Source of the DNA: JAMCRM01 sp041685075
Lineage (GTDB): Bacteria; Acidobacteriota; Terriglobia; Bryobacterales; Bryobacteraceae
NCBI GenBank assembly: GCA_041685075.1
Contig: JAWLGN010000006.1
Location: forward strand, 1 to 47,548
Reading direction: 5' to 3'
DNA length: 47,548 nucleotides
The number at the start of each line of letters is the position of its first letter. Positions within the stretch are counted from its first letter, which is position 1. This document shows positions 1 through 7,948 of this stretch, piece by piece. Below the pieces are notes generated by a model. The model saw only the letters and a list, made by a program, of their open reading frames with translations, was not told the origin of the DNA and ran no database searches. Both the position numbers and the translations under genes were made by a program.

Positions 1-360
1 TCCTGTCACGGTCGCGCACGGCCCCACGCTCCCCCCGGCTCCTTGGGAGGAAGAGCTTGACCCTGTCACGGTGGCGCATGGCCCGACGCTCCCCCCGGCA
101 CCTTGGGAAGAAGAGCTTGACCCCGTCACGGTGGCGCATGGCCCCACGCTCCCCCCGGCTCCTTGGGAGGAAGAGCTTGATCCTGTCACGGTGGCGCACG
201 GCCCCACGCTCCCCCCGGCTCCTTGGGAGGAAGAGCTTGACCCTGTCACGGTGGCGCACGGCCCCACGCTCCCCCCGGCTCCCTGGGAAGAAGAGCTTGA
301 CCCCGTCATGGTCGCGCACGGTCCCACCCTTCCCCCGGCACCCTGGGAGGAAGAACTCAA
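1..360 (+). repeat. Six perfect-length 60-bp tandem repeats
   Basis: Six head-to-tail units of exactly 60 bases begin at 1, 61, 121, 181, 241 and 301. They are near-identical and have no spacers, so this is an in-frame coding repeat (20 codons per unit), not a CRISPR array. The array probably continues to the left of the window. Confidence 0.95.
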
Positions 361-373
361 CCCGGTGGTCTAA
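1..373 (+). CDS. C-terminal part of a tandem-repeat protein (5' end outside window)
   Basis: The reading frame is open from the left edge (first full codon at base 2) to the TAA at 371-373. It encodes six consecutive copies of a 20-residue unit, VAHGPTLPPAPWEEELDPVT, and ends in NPVV. Each unit carries one His, one Trp, a PPxPW block and an acidic EEE patch; there is no Cys. Differences between copies are almost all silent; I see one Thr-to-Met change and one Asp-to-Asn change near the end. The start, any leader and any signal peptide lie outside the window. I do not recognise a named family. Possibilities are a multi-copy precursor peptide cleaved into repeats, or a Pro/Glu-rich surface or linker tail. 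The frame is supported by silent third-position changes and by its clean stop. Confidence 0.7.
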   Translation, partial: PVTVAHGPTLPPAPWEEELDPVTVAHGPTLPPAPWEEELDPVTVAHGPTLPPAPWEEELDPVTVAHGPTLPPAPWEEELDPVTVAHGPTLPPAPWEEELDPVMVAHGPTLPPAPWEEELNPVV

Positions 374-448
374 CGGCCCTGGCACAACTTCTCACAGCCT
401 GGCGCGCCTGAGCAGGCATAGCACCGGCGCTGCGCCGCACGGAGACCC

Positions 449-1198
449 ATGCGGCTAGGGTTGCAGTACGTGTTGTGGGGGACGGGACTGTGCATCCAGA
501 TTGCGCTCATTCATGCGCTGTTGCGCGGGCATTATAGGCGGTACCCGTTAGTCTTTTTCTATTCCCTCGTCCTGCTCCTCACCACGGTGGTGGAGGTCTC
601 GGCCTACACGGCGGCGCAATCGGGCGCCCGCCTGCTGGCGCGCTCCTGGAGGCTCTACTACTGGATCAACGACGCCATCCTGCAGGCCCTGATCTTCGCC
701 GTGGTCATCTCCCTGATCTATCGCGCCCTTTCGCGGAGCAAGGCGCGCGCCGCCGTGCGCCGCTGGCTGATCCCCGTGGCCCTGGCGGTCTTTGCCGCCT
801 GTTTCGCGCTGCGAGCGGGATCCCTGCAGCACCTGAGCGCGTGGATGACGCTGGTCAGCCGTGACCTGAACTTTGTGGCGATGATTCTGGACCTGCTGCT
901 ATGGACGACTCTGATGGCCGCACGGAAGAAAGACCGGGAACTGCTGATGCTGAGCGGCGGGTTGGGCATTCAGTTCGCCGGTGCGGCGGCGGGTCAATCG
1001 GTGCGGCAACTGGCGTTGGATGCCCTGGGACGAAACACCGCGCTGGAACTGGCGGGGAGCCTGATTGTGGTGTTGTCCAGCCTGGCCTGCTTTTTCGTCT
1101 GGTGGCGGACTTTCCGGCGCCCGGTTCCGGTGCGCACGGTGGAGCGGGCCGGCCATTGCAATCCGGCGGGTCCCGTGGGCTCGGGACCCGCCCTGTAA
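449..1198 (+). CDS. Seven-helix integral membrane protein, function unknown
   Basis: The 249-residue protein has about seven hydrophobic segments, at roughly residues 3-24, 33-55, 70-95, 105-125, 138-160, 165-185 and 200-222. Short basic loops lie between them (SRSKARAAVRR, ARKKDRE), so it is an inner-membrane protein. I see no catalytic motif. It starts 75 bases after the repeat protein on the same strand and may be cotranscribed with it. The C-terminal 25 residues are polar and are partly encoded by a strong inverted repeat that may double as a terminator. Similar 7-helix hypothetical proteins are frequent in acidobacterial genomes, which is weak support for the host assignment. The function is not known. 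Confidence 0.75.
   Translation: MRLGLQYVLWGTGLCIQIALIHALLRGHYRRYPLVFFYSLVLLLTTVVEVSAYTAAQSGARLLARSWRLYYWINDAILQALIFAVVISLIYRALSRSKARAAVRRWLIPVALAVFAACFALRAGSLQHLSAWMTLVSRDLNFVAMILDLLLWTTLMAARKKDRELLMLSGGLGIQFAGAAAGQSVRQLALDALGRNTALELAGSLIVVLSSLACFFVWWRTFRRPVPVRTVERAGHCNPAGPVGSGPAL
1165..1192 (+). terminator. 11-bp perfect stem-loop overlapping the end of the membrane protein gene
   Basis: An 11-bp arm at 1165-1175 is perfectly complementary to 1182-1192, with a 6-base loop (tgggct). It ends 3 bases before the TAA at 1196 and lies between convergent genes. No T-run follows, so it would be an atypical or bidirectional terminator, or an mRNA-stabilising hairpin. Confidence 0.45.
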
Positions 1199-1225
1199 TC
1201 GCCCTCGCCGGGGGCCCGGCCGGCG

Positions 1226-1990
1226 TTACCGCTGCGGCATGGCCGACGTGGTGCTCGCCTGCGCAACGGCTTGGTCGGCACTGTAGAGCCGCACTTCGAC
1301 CCGGCGGTTCTTGGCGTTGGCCGCGCGATTGGTGCCCTCCTCTGCGGGACGTTCCGGACCCAGTCCGATCATGTGGATGCGATAAACCGGCACGTCGTGG
1401 TTGGCCACCAGGTAGCGCACCACGGCGTCGGCGCGGCGCCGGCTGAGCGCTTCATTGTATTCGCGCGAGCCGGTGCGGTCGGTGTAGCCCTCGACGGCGA
1501 TGAAGTAGCGCTTCATCGTACCCACGTTCTTCGCCAGGGTGTCGAGCTCCTCTTTGGCCTGAGGTGTGAGTTGGTGGCGGTCGAACTGGAACGGAATGGT
1601 GACTTCTGTCTGCACCCGGTAATCGTCCAGGTTGCCGATCGCCTGCTGGACGCTGGCCAGCATCTGGGTGTTGCGGTCCGCGGTTTGGGCGGCCTGGTCG
1701 GCACGCGCCCTGGCTTCGCCGGCATTCTTGTCGGCGGTCAAGGCCTGCTGCTCGGCCGCGGCCGCGCGTTCCTGGGCGGCGCTGATGCCGCTTTGGGCGC
1801 GCTCGTCGACCTCCTTCACATTCGCCCGGGTTTCCTGAATATCCTGGGCGTGCTTGGCGGTCTGTTCGCCTACCTGGTCCACTTTGGCCGAAATCGGCGC
1901 GGTGGTCTGCCGGACGTATTTCTTGGTGGCGCAGCCGCCGGCGAGCATGGCCCCCGTCACGATACAGGTCACTGCTAGAAAACGTGTCAT
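1226..1990 (-). CDS. OmpA/Pal-type peptidoglycan-binding lipoprotein
   Basis: The 254-residue protein begins with a lipoprotein signal whose lipobox is LAGGC (Cys20), followed by ATKKYV. Residues 30-110 are an Ala/Glu/Gln-rich coiled coil like that of the Lpp/Pal-linked OmpA proteins. Residues 128-235 form an OmpA C-terminal domain: TIPFQFD at the first strand, then GYTDRTGSREYNEALSRRRA, which holds the Asp and Arg that bind diaminopimelate in this family, and ends NRRVEVRLY. It would be anchored in the outer membrane facing the periplasm and tether it to peptidoglycan. It is transcribed convergently with the membrane protein to its left and divergently from the oxidoreductase to its right. 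Confidence 0.9.
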   Translation of the reverse strand: MTRFLAVTCIVTGAMLAGGCATKKYVRQTTAPISAKVDQVGEQTAKHAQDIQETRANVKEVDERAQSGISAAQERAAAAEQQALTADKNAGEARARADQAAQTADRNTQMLASVQQAIGNLDDYRVQTEVTIPFQFDRHQLTPQAKEELDTLAKNVGTMKRYFIAVEGYTDRTGSREYNEALSRRRADAVVRYLVANHDVPVYRIHMIGLGPERPAEEGTNRAANAKNRRVEVRLYSADQAVAQASTTSAMPQR

Positions 1991-2232
1991 AAGTTGCCCT
2001 CGGGGAGCTTGTCAGCAATTCACGATCCGTTCTCACATGTGCTTGTTTTGTCACAAGTTAGCTACAATCGCCGGGGCAGCCGGCGATCCGCGGAATGAAT
2101 CTTTTACCGGCCGGCGGGTGGACTTTCCATCACTTCTTCCAGGGAGTAGAATGAGGATTCCCTTGTGGGGGATAGTGAGGTTTGCCGAAGGGAATACATT
2201 GCGTTTCGGTACGGCAGGAGAGGCCTACATCA

Positions 2233-3564
2233 ATGTCTGACAAAGTGAACCGTAGAAATTTCATCAGGAGTGCGACGGCATTGGGCGCCGGCTTGGGAGC
2301 GGCAAGGAACGCGTTTGGGCAGGCGCCTCAGGCCGCCACGGGTAAGGTGATGGGCGCTAACGACCGCATCAGCCTCGGGGTGCTGGGCGTAGGGGGCCGT
2401 GGAAACTACCTGGCGCGCGCCTTCAGCCAGTTTGGAGAGAAGACCGGCGCCTGCCGGGTGGTGGCGGTCTGCGACGTCTATGAAAAGCGCAAGCAGGCGG
2501 CGGCGGAGGCCTATGGCGCCGAGGGCTACCTGGACTACCGGGAGGTGCTGAACCGCGAGGATGTGGACGCGGTGGTCATCGCCACGCCGGACCATTGGCA
2601 TGCCAAGATGGCGCTGGAGGCCATGGACAAGGGCAAGGACGTGTACCTGGAAAAGCCCATGTGCCACACCATCGAGGAGGCCAAGCAACTGGCCAAGACG
2701 GTCCGGGAGACGAAGCGCGTTCTCCAGGTGGGGTCTCAAACCACCTCGGGCGCCCAGTGGCACACGGCCAAGAAGTACATCCAGGACGGCGCTGTCGGCC
2801 GCATGATCAGCAGCCAGGGTTCCTACCACCGCAACAGCCGCGAAGGCGAGTGGAACTGGAAGATCGACCCCGACGCCGGGCCGGACAAGAAGGGCGCCGA
2901 CTACATCGACTGGAAGATGTGGCTGGGACCCGCCCCAAAGCGCCCCTTCGCCGCCGACCGCTTCTTCCGCTTCCGCAAGTACTGGGACTACTCGGGGGGC
3001 GTGGCCACGGACCTCTTCTTCCACGTGGTAGCGCCTCTGAACATCTGCTGGCCGGAGCCGCAGTTCCCGCTGCGGGTGGCGGCGCTGGGCGGCGTCTGGC
3101 AGTTCAAGGACGAGCGCGAGGTTCCGGACACGTTCAACCTGATTGCCGATTTCCCGCAGGGGCACTCCCTGGTGCTCAGCTCCTCGATGGCCAATTCGCG
3201 GCACATACCGGGGCTGATCCGCGGCACTCAGGGCACCATCGTGATGGTGGATCACGGCATGTTCGAGGCCCGCACGAAGCACATCACCCTGATTCCGGAA
3301 AAGCGCGTGATGACGCCGGAATACGAAGCCAAATTCGGCGCCGAGGAGAAGATCATACCGGTGGAGGAGCGGGACGCCATGACTACCCACATCGACAACT
3401 TTCTCTCCTCGATGCGCACGCGCCAGGATCCCACGCTGAACGTGGACGTGGCGATGCGGGCGCAGGTGACCATCACGATGGCGGTGCAGTCCTACCGGCA
3501 GGGGCGCGTGCTCTACTGGGACCAGCGGGCCATGAAGGTGACCCACAAGCCGCCGCGCGGGTAG
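2233..3564 (+). CDS. Tat-exported Gfo/Idh/MocA family oxidoreductase
   Basis: I chose ATG 2233 because AGGAG lies at 2216-2220 and the protein then opens with a twin-arginine signal (RRNFIRSATALGAG) and a cleavable AFGQA region. An upstream in-frame ATG at 2182 has no such support. The 443-residue protein has an NAD(P)-binding Rossmann motif GVGGRGNYL near residue 52, the family signature EKPMCH at residues 140-145, and a C-terminal alpha/beta substrate domain. Exported members of this family are abundant in Acidobacteria and Planctomycetes and are thought to act on sugars or their derivatives in the periplasm. The precise substrate cannot be read from the sequence. Confidence 0.92.
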   Translation: MSDKVNRRNFIRSATALGAGLGAARNAFGQAPQAATGKVMGANDRISLGVLGVGGRGNYLARAFSQFGEKTGACRVVAVCDVYEKRKQAAAEAYGAEGYLDYREVLNREDVDAVVIATPDHWHAKMALEAMDKGKDVYLEKPMCHTIEEAKQLAKTVRETKRVLQVGSQTTSGAQWHTAKKYIQDGAVGRMISSQGSYHRNSREGEWNWKIDPDAGPDKKGADYIDWKMWLGPAPKRPFAADRFFRFRKYWDYSGGVATDLFFHVVAPLNICWPEPQFPLRVAALGGVWQFKDEREVPDTFNLIADFPQGHSLVLSSSMANSRHIPGLIRGTQGTIVMVDHGMFEARTKHITLIPEKRVMTPEYEAKFGAEEKIIPVEERDAMTTHIDNFLSSMRTRQDPTLNVDVAMRAQVTITMAVQSYRQGRVLYWDQRAMKVTHKPPRG

Positions 3565-3573
3565 CCCGTAGTT

Positions 3574-3969
3574 TTAGAAGGCGGCGGCGCCGGCTTCAGC
3601 CACTGCGTGGTCCTGGTCGCCGCTGCCGCCGCTGACCCCCACGGCTCCCACGACTTTGCCGTCCCGCATCAGCGGAACGCCGCCGGCGAAGATCATGATG
3701 CGCCCGCGGTTGGAGGCGTGAATGCCGAAGAACTCGCCGCCCGGCTTGGCGAACTCCGCCAGCTTCTTCGTCGGGATATCGAAAGCGCGCGCGGTAAACG
3801 CCTTGTTGATGGAGATATCGACGCTGCCGATCCAGGCGTTATCCATGCGCACGTGCGCCACCAGGTTTCCTCCGGCGTCCACTACCGCGATGTTCATGGG
3901 CTGGCCGATCTCACGAGCCTTCTTTTCAGCGGCGTCGATGACGCGCCGCGCGTCCTGCAACGTGACCAT
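3574..3969 (-). CDS. GlcG/HbpS-like (DUF336) protein
   Basis: The 131-residue protein matches the whole length of the small GlcG/HbpS fold: an N-terminal helix (DARRVIDAAEKKAREIG), the conserved strand NIAVVDAGGNLVAHVRMD, then GGVPLMRDGKVVGAVGVSGG and a C-terminal DHAVAEAG helix. Family members are heme-binding or cobalamin-pathway-associated proteins, or accessories of glycolate utilisation; the biochemical role is generally unresolved. No signal peptide is visible, so it is cytoplasmic. It faces the oxidoreductase gene convergently with 9 bases between the two stops. Confidence 0.85.
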   Translation of the reverse strand: MVTLQDARRVIDAAEKKAREIGQPMNIAVVDAGGNLVAHVRMDNAWIGSVDISINKAFTARAFDIPTKKLAEFAKPGGEFFGIHASNRGRIMIFAGGVPLMRDGKVVGAVGVSGGSGDQDHAVAEAGAAAF

Positions 3970-4030
3970 GTAAGCTCCTCCGGAGCCTTCATGATAGGAG
4001 GGGGCCGGGCCCGCGCGCGAGAGGCGCCGG

Positions 4031-4064
4031 GCGCGGTTCTGTCCGCCGCTTCACAGAACCGCGC
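4031..4064 (-). terminator. 12-bp perfect stem-loop after the sulfatase gene
   Basis: Bases 4031-4042 pair perfectly with 4053-4064 around a 10-base loop. On the minus strand the stem starts 6 bases past the TGA of the sulfatase gene at 4071, so it is well placed to end the sulfatase/ceramidase operon. No T-run follows. Confidence 0.55.
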
Positions 4065-4070
4065 ACCGGT

Positions 4071-5593
4071 TCAGGCCTTGAGGTGCGGGTGGCAGGAGCA
4101 GCCGGGATAGTGGGGGGAGAAGCGCCTGGGCTCGGACGAGGTGACCAGGCGGCCGGCGCGCACCCACGCTTCGCCGCGCGGGGCCAGGTGCTCCACCATG
4201 CGCCCGCGCCACAGCCGCAGGCGGGCTTCGCCGGCCGGCTCGGAGGCCAGATCGTTCAGCTCGTGTGGATCGCGCTCGAGGTTGAACAACTGCTCGGCGC
4301 CGTCGAAGGCGTGGAAGATGTACTTCTCGCGCCCGTCGGTGAGGGCGGTCCACTGGTTCTCGCGGCTGTAGCAGACGCCGTGCTCGAGGTCGAGCCAGGA
4401 GCGCCAGCCGCCGGTCTTCCCGCCGGCCAGCGGCAGCATGCTGCGGCCGTCGAGTTCCTCCCGCGCCCCCACGCCGGCAGCTTCCAGAAACGTGGGCAGG
4501 ATGTCGCGCAGCTCGACGGTCTGTTCGACCACGCGGCCGCGCTCTCCCGCTACCAGCCCCGTGGGCCAGCGCAGGAGCATGGGGATGCGCGCCGAAGCCT
4601 GGTAGGCGTAGGACTTGCGCCACAGGTGGTGGTCGCCGGTCATGTCGCCGTGGTCGGAGGTGAAGACGATGAGGGTATCGTCGAGCATGCGGCGCTTCTC
4701 CAGGGCTTCGAGAATCCGTCCGATTTGCTCGTCGATGAAGCTGATGGAGCCGTAGTAGCCCTGGCGCGAGCTGCGCACCTGTTCGGGGCCGAGATCGCCG
4801 TGCCAGATGGCGTTATCGGCGCCGCTGCGGGGCGCGTATTTGGCGGCCCAGCGTCCCACGCGAGCGGGCGGCAGCGGCGCATCGGCGTATTGCCGGAAGA
4901 AGCGTTCCGGCGGATCGTAGGGGCTGTGGGGGCGCGCGAAGGAGACCTTCAGGAAGAACGGGTCGGCGCCGCTATAGCCGTCGATGAAGTTGATGGCGCT
5001 CTGAGCGGTCCAGACGGTGGGGTGCAGGCGTTCCGGAAGGGCGTAGGGCTTGGCCGGATAGTCGTTCCAGCCGATGCCGGTGGCATCGGGGTCGAGGTGC
5101 GGCGCCTGGGACCAGAACCAGGCGCGGAAGTCGCTGCGGAACGCGGGGTCTTCGGTACGGCCGGATTCATCGAGCAGAACGTGGTGGTAGCCGTGGAGGT
5201 TGCGCTGCGGATGGAAGTGCATCTTGCCGATGCCCATGGTGTAGTAGCCGGCCTCGCGCAGCAGGCGGGGTTTTTCGAGTGAATAGCGTTCCGCCACCCT
5301 GGAGTAGAGGAGCATGCCGTGGTTCCAGGGAGCCATACCCGTGAGCAGACCCGCACGCGCCGGCGTGCAAGTGGGGGTGGAGGAGAAGGCGTTGCGGAAG
5401 CGGGCGCCTTCACGCGCGATGCGGTCGAGGTTGGGGTGGAGATGGCGCGGTTGCCGTCGCAGCCGAGGCAGTCGCCGCGCATCTGATCGGCCATGAGGAA
5501 GAGGATGTTGGGGCGGCGGGCCCGCGCGCGCAGGGCCGGTGCGGCGGCGCCGGCGACAGCGGACCCGAGGAAGGTTCTCCGGCTGATCTCCAT
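4071..5593 (-). CDS. Tat-exported sulfatase, reading frame broken by a one-base deletion near 5433-5436
   Basis: Translation from ATG 5593 gives a twin-arginine signal (SRRTFLGSAVAGAAAPAL), then RRPNILFLMADQMRGDCLGCD, the classic sulfatase N-terminus with its metal-binding Asp. The frame then fails: homology continues in another frame as PNLDRIAREGARF. Adding one G to the run at 5433-5436 restores a 507-residue protein. The restored protein has the formylglycine motif CTPAR (Cys near residue 76), FTSDHGDMTGDHHLWRK around the middle and a normal C-terminus. Type I sulfatases hydrolyse sulfate esters; with a Tat signal this one would act in the periplasm or outside. It lies 17 bases downstream of the ceramidase-like gene. 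It is either a genuine recent pseudogene or a base-call error. Confidence 0.85.
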
Positions 5594-5610
5594 GAGTCAA
5601 CCGTATCACG

Positions 5611-6867
5611 CTACCCGGCTGTGCGTGCCGCCAACTCGTTCACCTTGGCGACGATCGTCTCCTCGACGGCCGGGGCGTAGATGCCGTGCGGGCCGCCGCG
5701 CGCCTCGTAGTCGCCTTCCTCCAGCACCCGGACCGAGGGGATATAACCGGGCATGTCGTTCGAGTAAGCCGCCACCCAGGTGTCTTCCCAGCCGAGGCGT
5801 CCCTTGATGCGGAGCGAGTAGTCCACCACCACTTCGCCGCCCAGCGCGACGATCTTCAGTCCGGAGCCGAAGCGCAGGATCTGGACCGGGTAGGGATACT
5901 TGGCATCGGTCTTCTGGAAGGGGACGTCCACTCGCTCGAAGGCGGTGCGCAAGGGGCCCTCTACGGCGGCCATCTTCCCGTGGAGCACGAGGTCCACGGC
6001 GGTGGCCAGAATGCGGCCGTACATGGAGACCAGCTCGACGGAGTAGTGCACCAGGGTGGGATCGGTGCCCTGGTAGCGCGGCAGGGGGTTGGAATCCGCG
6101 CCGCAACCTTCGACGAAGAGCGCGACGGCTCCGGGATGCGCCCCTTCGAGCGCTTCCTGCGCGTAGCCGGCGTAGTCGCCGCTGATGCGATACTGCCCCA
6201 GGGTCGTGTTGTGGCAGGCATAGCCGAACATGACGGCGGCGAGTTCGCCGTTGGGGCGCCGCACCCCCAGCACGGGGACATCGTGGTCTACGGGACCGGG
6301 GAGGTGGCGCATGCCGGGGCGGTCGCGGCGGCGGTTCACGGCAAAGCCTGCGAGGCCCTGGCCGAAGTGGAGAGTAGCGGGCTGGAGGTTCTTGAGCGCG
6401 GCGCCGATGACTTCGACGGCCCTATCGAGCATGCCATCGGTGTAGCGGCCCACGGTTTCGGCCTGCGCTTCGAAGCCTTTGGGCGGGCGGATGCGCCCCA
6501 CGGCCGGGCCGGTGTGGGTGTGGGAGGAGTTGAGCAGCAGGCACTCGCGCCGGAGGCTGTAGGCTTTAGCGCAACGCTCCGCGATGGTGTCGGCCAGCTC
6601 GCGCCGGAGGCCGATGAGGTCCGTAGTCAGAAAGACAGCGGTTGCGCCGGCGGGATCGCGCAGGGCCAGTGCCTTGGCGTAGAGGTCCTTGAGGATGCCC
6701 TCCGACGGCTTGTTGCGCGAGGCGTAGCCCGACATCCAGATGGGTTCGGTTGGGGTGATGACGGTCTTGGCTGCCCCGGCCTGCCAGCCTTGCTGCTGCG
6801 CGGGTGCTGCCAGGGGAGCCCCGAGAGAAGCGGCGATGGCGGTGCGCCGCGTGATTGCGTAGTTCAC
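5611..6867 (-). CDS. Exported neutral/alkaline ceramidase-like hydrolase
   Basis: I chose GTG 6867 because AGGAGGG sits 3 bases upstream and the product then starts with an exported leader (TRRTAIAASLGAPLAAPAQQQ). The 418-residue body has the neutral-ceramidase fold hallmarks: AGAAKTVITPTEPIWMSGY at the mature N-terminus, TDLIGL, LLLNSSHTHTGP with the metal-binding His pair, FGYACHNT, GDYAGYAQEALE and VEGCGADSNP. This family hydrolyses amide bonds in ceramides, but many exported acidobacterial members are unassigned and may act on other amides. It is shorter than characterised ceramidases (about 650 residues or more) because the C-terminal Ig-like domain is absent. It appears cotranscribed with the sulfatase. 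Confidence 0.87.
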   Translation of the reverse strand: MNYAITRRTAIAASLGAPLAAPAQQQGWQAGAAKTVITPTEPIWMSGYASRNKPSEGILKDLYAKALALRDPAGATAVFLTTDLIGLRRELADTIAERCAKAYSLRRECLLLNSSHTHTGPAVGRIRPPKGFEAQAETVGRYTDGMLDRAVEVIGAALKNLQPATLHFGQGLAGFAVNRRRDRPGMRHLPGPVDHDVPVLGVRRPNGELAAVMFGYACHNTTLGQYRISGDYAGYAQEALEGAHPGAVALFVEGCGADSNPLPRYQGTDPTLVHYSVELVSMYGRILATAVDLVLHGKMAAVEGPLRTAFERVDVPFQKTDAKYPYPVQILRFGSGLKIVALGGEVVVDYSLRIKGRLGWEDTWVAAYSNDMPGYIPSVRVLEEGDYEARGGPHGIYAPAVEETIVAKVNELAARTAG

Positions 6868-6926
6868 TTGCCCTCCTTTCGCACAGCATGCAATTGTAGC
6901 CCGGCGGGGCGCGGAATACTTTGCAA

Positions 6927-7889
6927 TCAGAAAGGAGCTCCCGCAGGCAGGTCGAGCGGCGGCAGGACGGCTTCGATTTGGGAGCGGCGGGGTTCGAGCC
7001 ATGCGGGCAGCACCAGGCGCGAGCCCAGGCGTTCGGCGGGTTCGTTGACGGTCATGCCGGGGGTGTCGGTGGCGATCTCGAAGAGCACGCCGCCGGGCTC
7101 GCGGAAATAGATGGAACGGAAGTAGGTGCGGTCCATCACGGGGGTGACGTTGTAGCCCTGGGCGGCGATCTCCCGGCGCCAGGCGGCCTGGGAGGCATCG
7201 TCGGGCGTGCGCCAGGCCACGTGGTGAACGGTGCCGAGGGAGACACGTCCGGGGCGGCTGTCGGGCGCGCAGACGATGTCCACCAGCGCCCCGGGACCGC
7301 CGGCGCCCGCGGCATAGCGGAAGCGGTTGTCCTGCTCGCCCGCAAGGCGGAAGCCCAGGGTCTCAGAAAGCAGCGCCGCGGTGCGCTGGTAGCCTTCTTC
7401 GGAGAGGGTGACGTGGTGGAGGCCGTGGATGGCGTGTTCGGGCGCCACGGGTCCCGCCCGCCAGGCCCTTTCGGAATCGAGCGGAGAGGCGGCTACGAGT
7501 TCGAGCGGCAGCCCGTCGGGGTCGCGGAAGATGAGCACCCGGCCGTCGAAACGGACGAGCGGTTCGCCGGCGCTTACGCCGTGCTCGGCCAGGCGCGCGG
7601 CCCAGTAGGGAAGCGACCCCTCGGGGACGGCGAAGGCCGTGGCCACCACCTGGCCGTTGCCCTGGCGGCCTCGCGCAGTTCCGGGCCAGGCGAAGAAGGT
7701 CATTAAGGTGCCGGGGCGGCCCAGCGCATCGCCGTAGTAGAGGTGGTAGCTCTGGGGATCGTCGTAGTTCACCGTGAGTTTGACCAGACGGAGGCCCAGC
7801 ACGGCGGTGTAGAAGTGCAGATTCTGCCGGGGGTCTCCGGCGATGGCGGTGACGTGGTGGATGCCGGCGATCTCTGGGGGCATTGCCAT
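6927..7889 (-). CDS. Ring-cleaving dioxygenase of the glyoxalase/VOC superfamily (MhqO-like)
   Basis: The 320-residue protein contains two tandem VOC modules. The first opens with IAGIHHVTAIAGDP (metal His near residue 12). The second opens with IHGLHHVTLSEEGY (His near 156) and ends with PGGVLFEIATD, whose Glu near 270 is the third metal ligand. The layout and length match the MhqO/LinE group of extradiol-type dioxygenases, which cleave hydroquinones and related ring compounds. It is cytoplasmic with no signal. It lies 59 bases upstream of the ceramidase-like gene on the same strand and is divergent from the dehydrogenase gene at 7949. The natural substrate is unknown. Confidence 0.9.
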   Translation of the reverse strand: MAMPPEIAGIHHVTAIAGDPRQNLHFYTAVLGLRLVKLTVNYDDPQSYHLYYGDALGRPGTLMTFFAWPGTARGRQGNGQVVATAFAVPEGSLPYWAARLAEHGVSAGEPLVRFDGRVLIFRDPDGLPLELVAASPLDSERAWRAGPVAPEHAIHGLHHVTLSEEGYQRTAALLSETLGFRLAGEQDNRFRYAAGAGGPGALVDIVCAPDSRPGRVSLGTVHHVAWRTPDDASQAAWRREIAAQGYNVTPVMDRTYFRSIYFREPGGVLFEIATDTPGMTVNEPAERLGSRLVLPAWLEPRRSQIEAVLPPLDLPAGAPF

Positions 7890-7948
7890 TGGATGCAGCG
7901 GCTGAACGATAGATCCGCCGGGCCTTTGCGAACATCCAAGATTTCAGG

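Noticed and set aside
1..360. CRISPR-like array of 60-bp repeats
   Set aside because: The units are directly adjacent with no unique spacers and stay open in one frame with mostly silent changes; it is a coding repeat.
57..458. Arg/Ser-rich open frame over the repeat region
   Set aside because: It is a shifted frame of the same repeats. The silent-change pattern supports the frame ending at 373, and this one runs past the natural stop into the next gene.
2039..2068. Possible promoter with TACAAT before the Gfo/Idh/MocA gene
   Set aside because: The -10-like hexamer has no credible -35 at 16-18 bases and would leave a leader of about 160 bases; too weak to list.
5686..7110. 474-residue plus-strand open frame opposite the ceramidase-like gene
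   Set aside because: It is a GC-shadow frame with no ribosome site; the minus strand has a strong AGGAGGG and a recognisable family.
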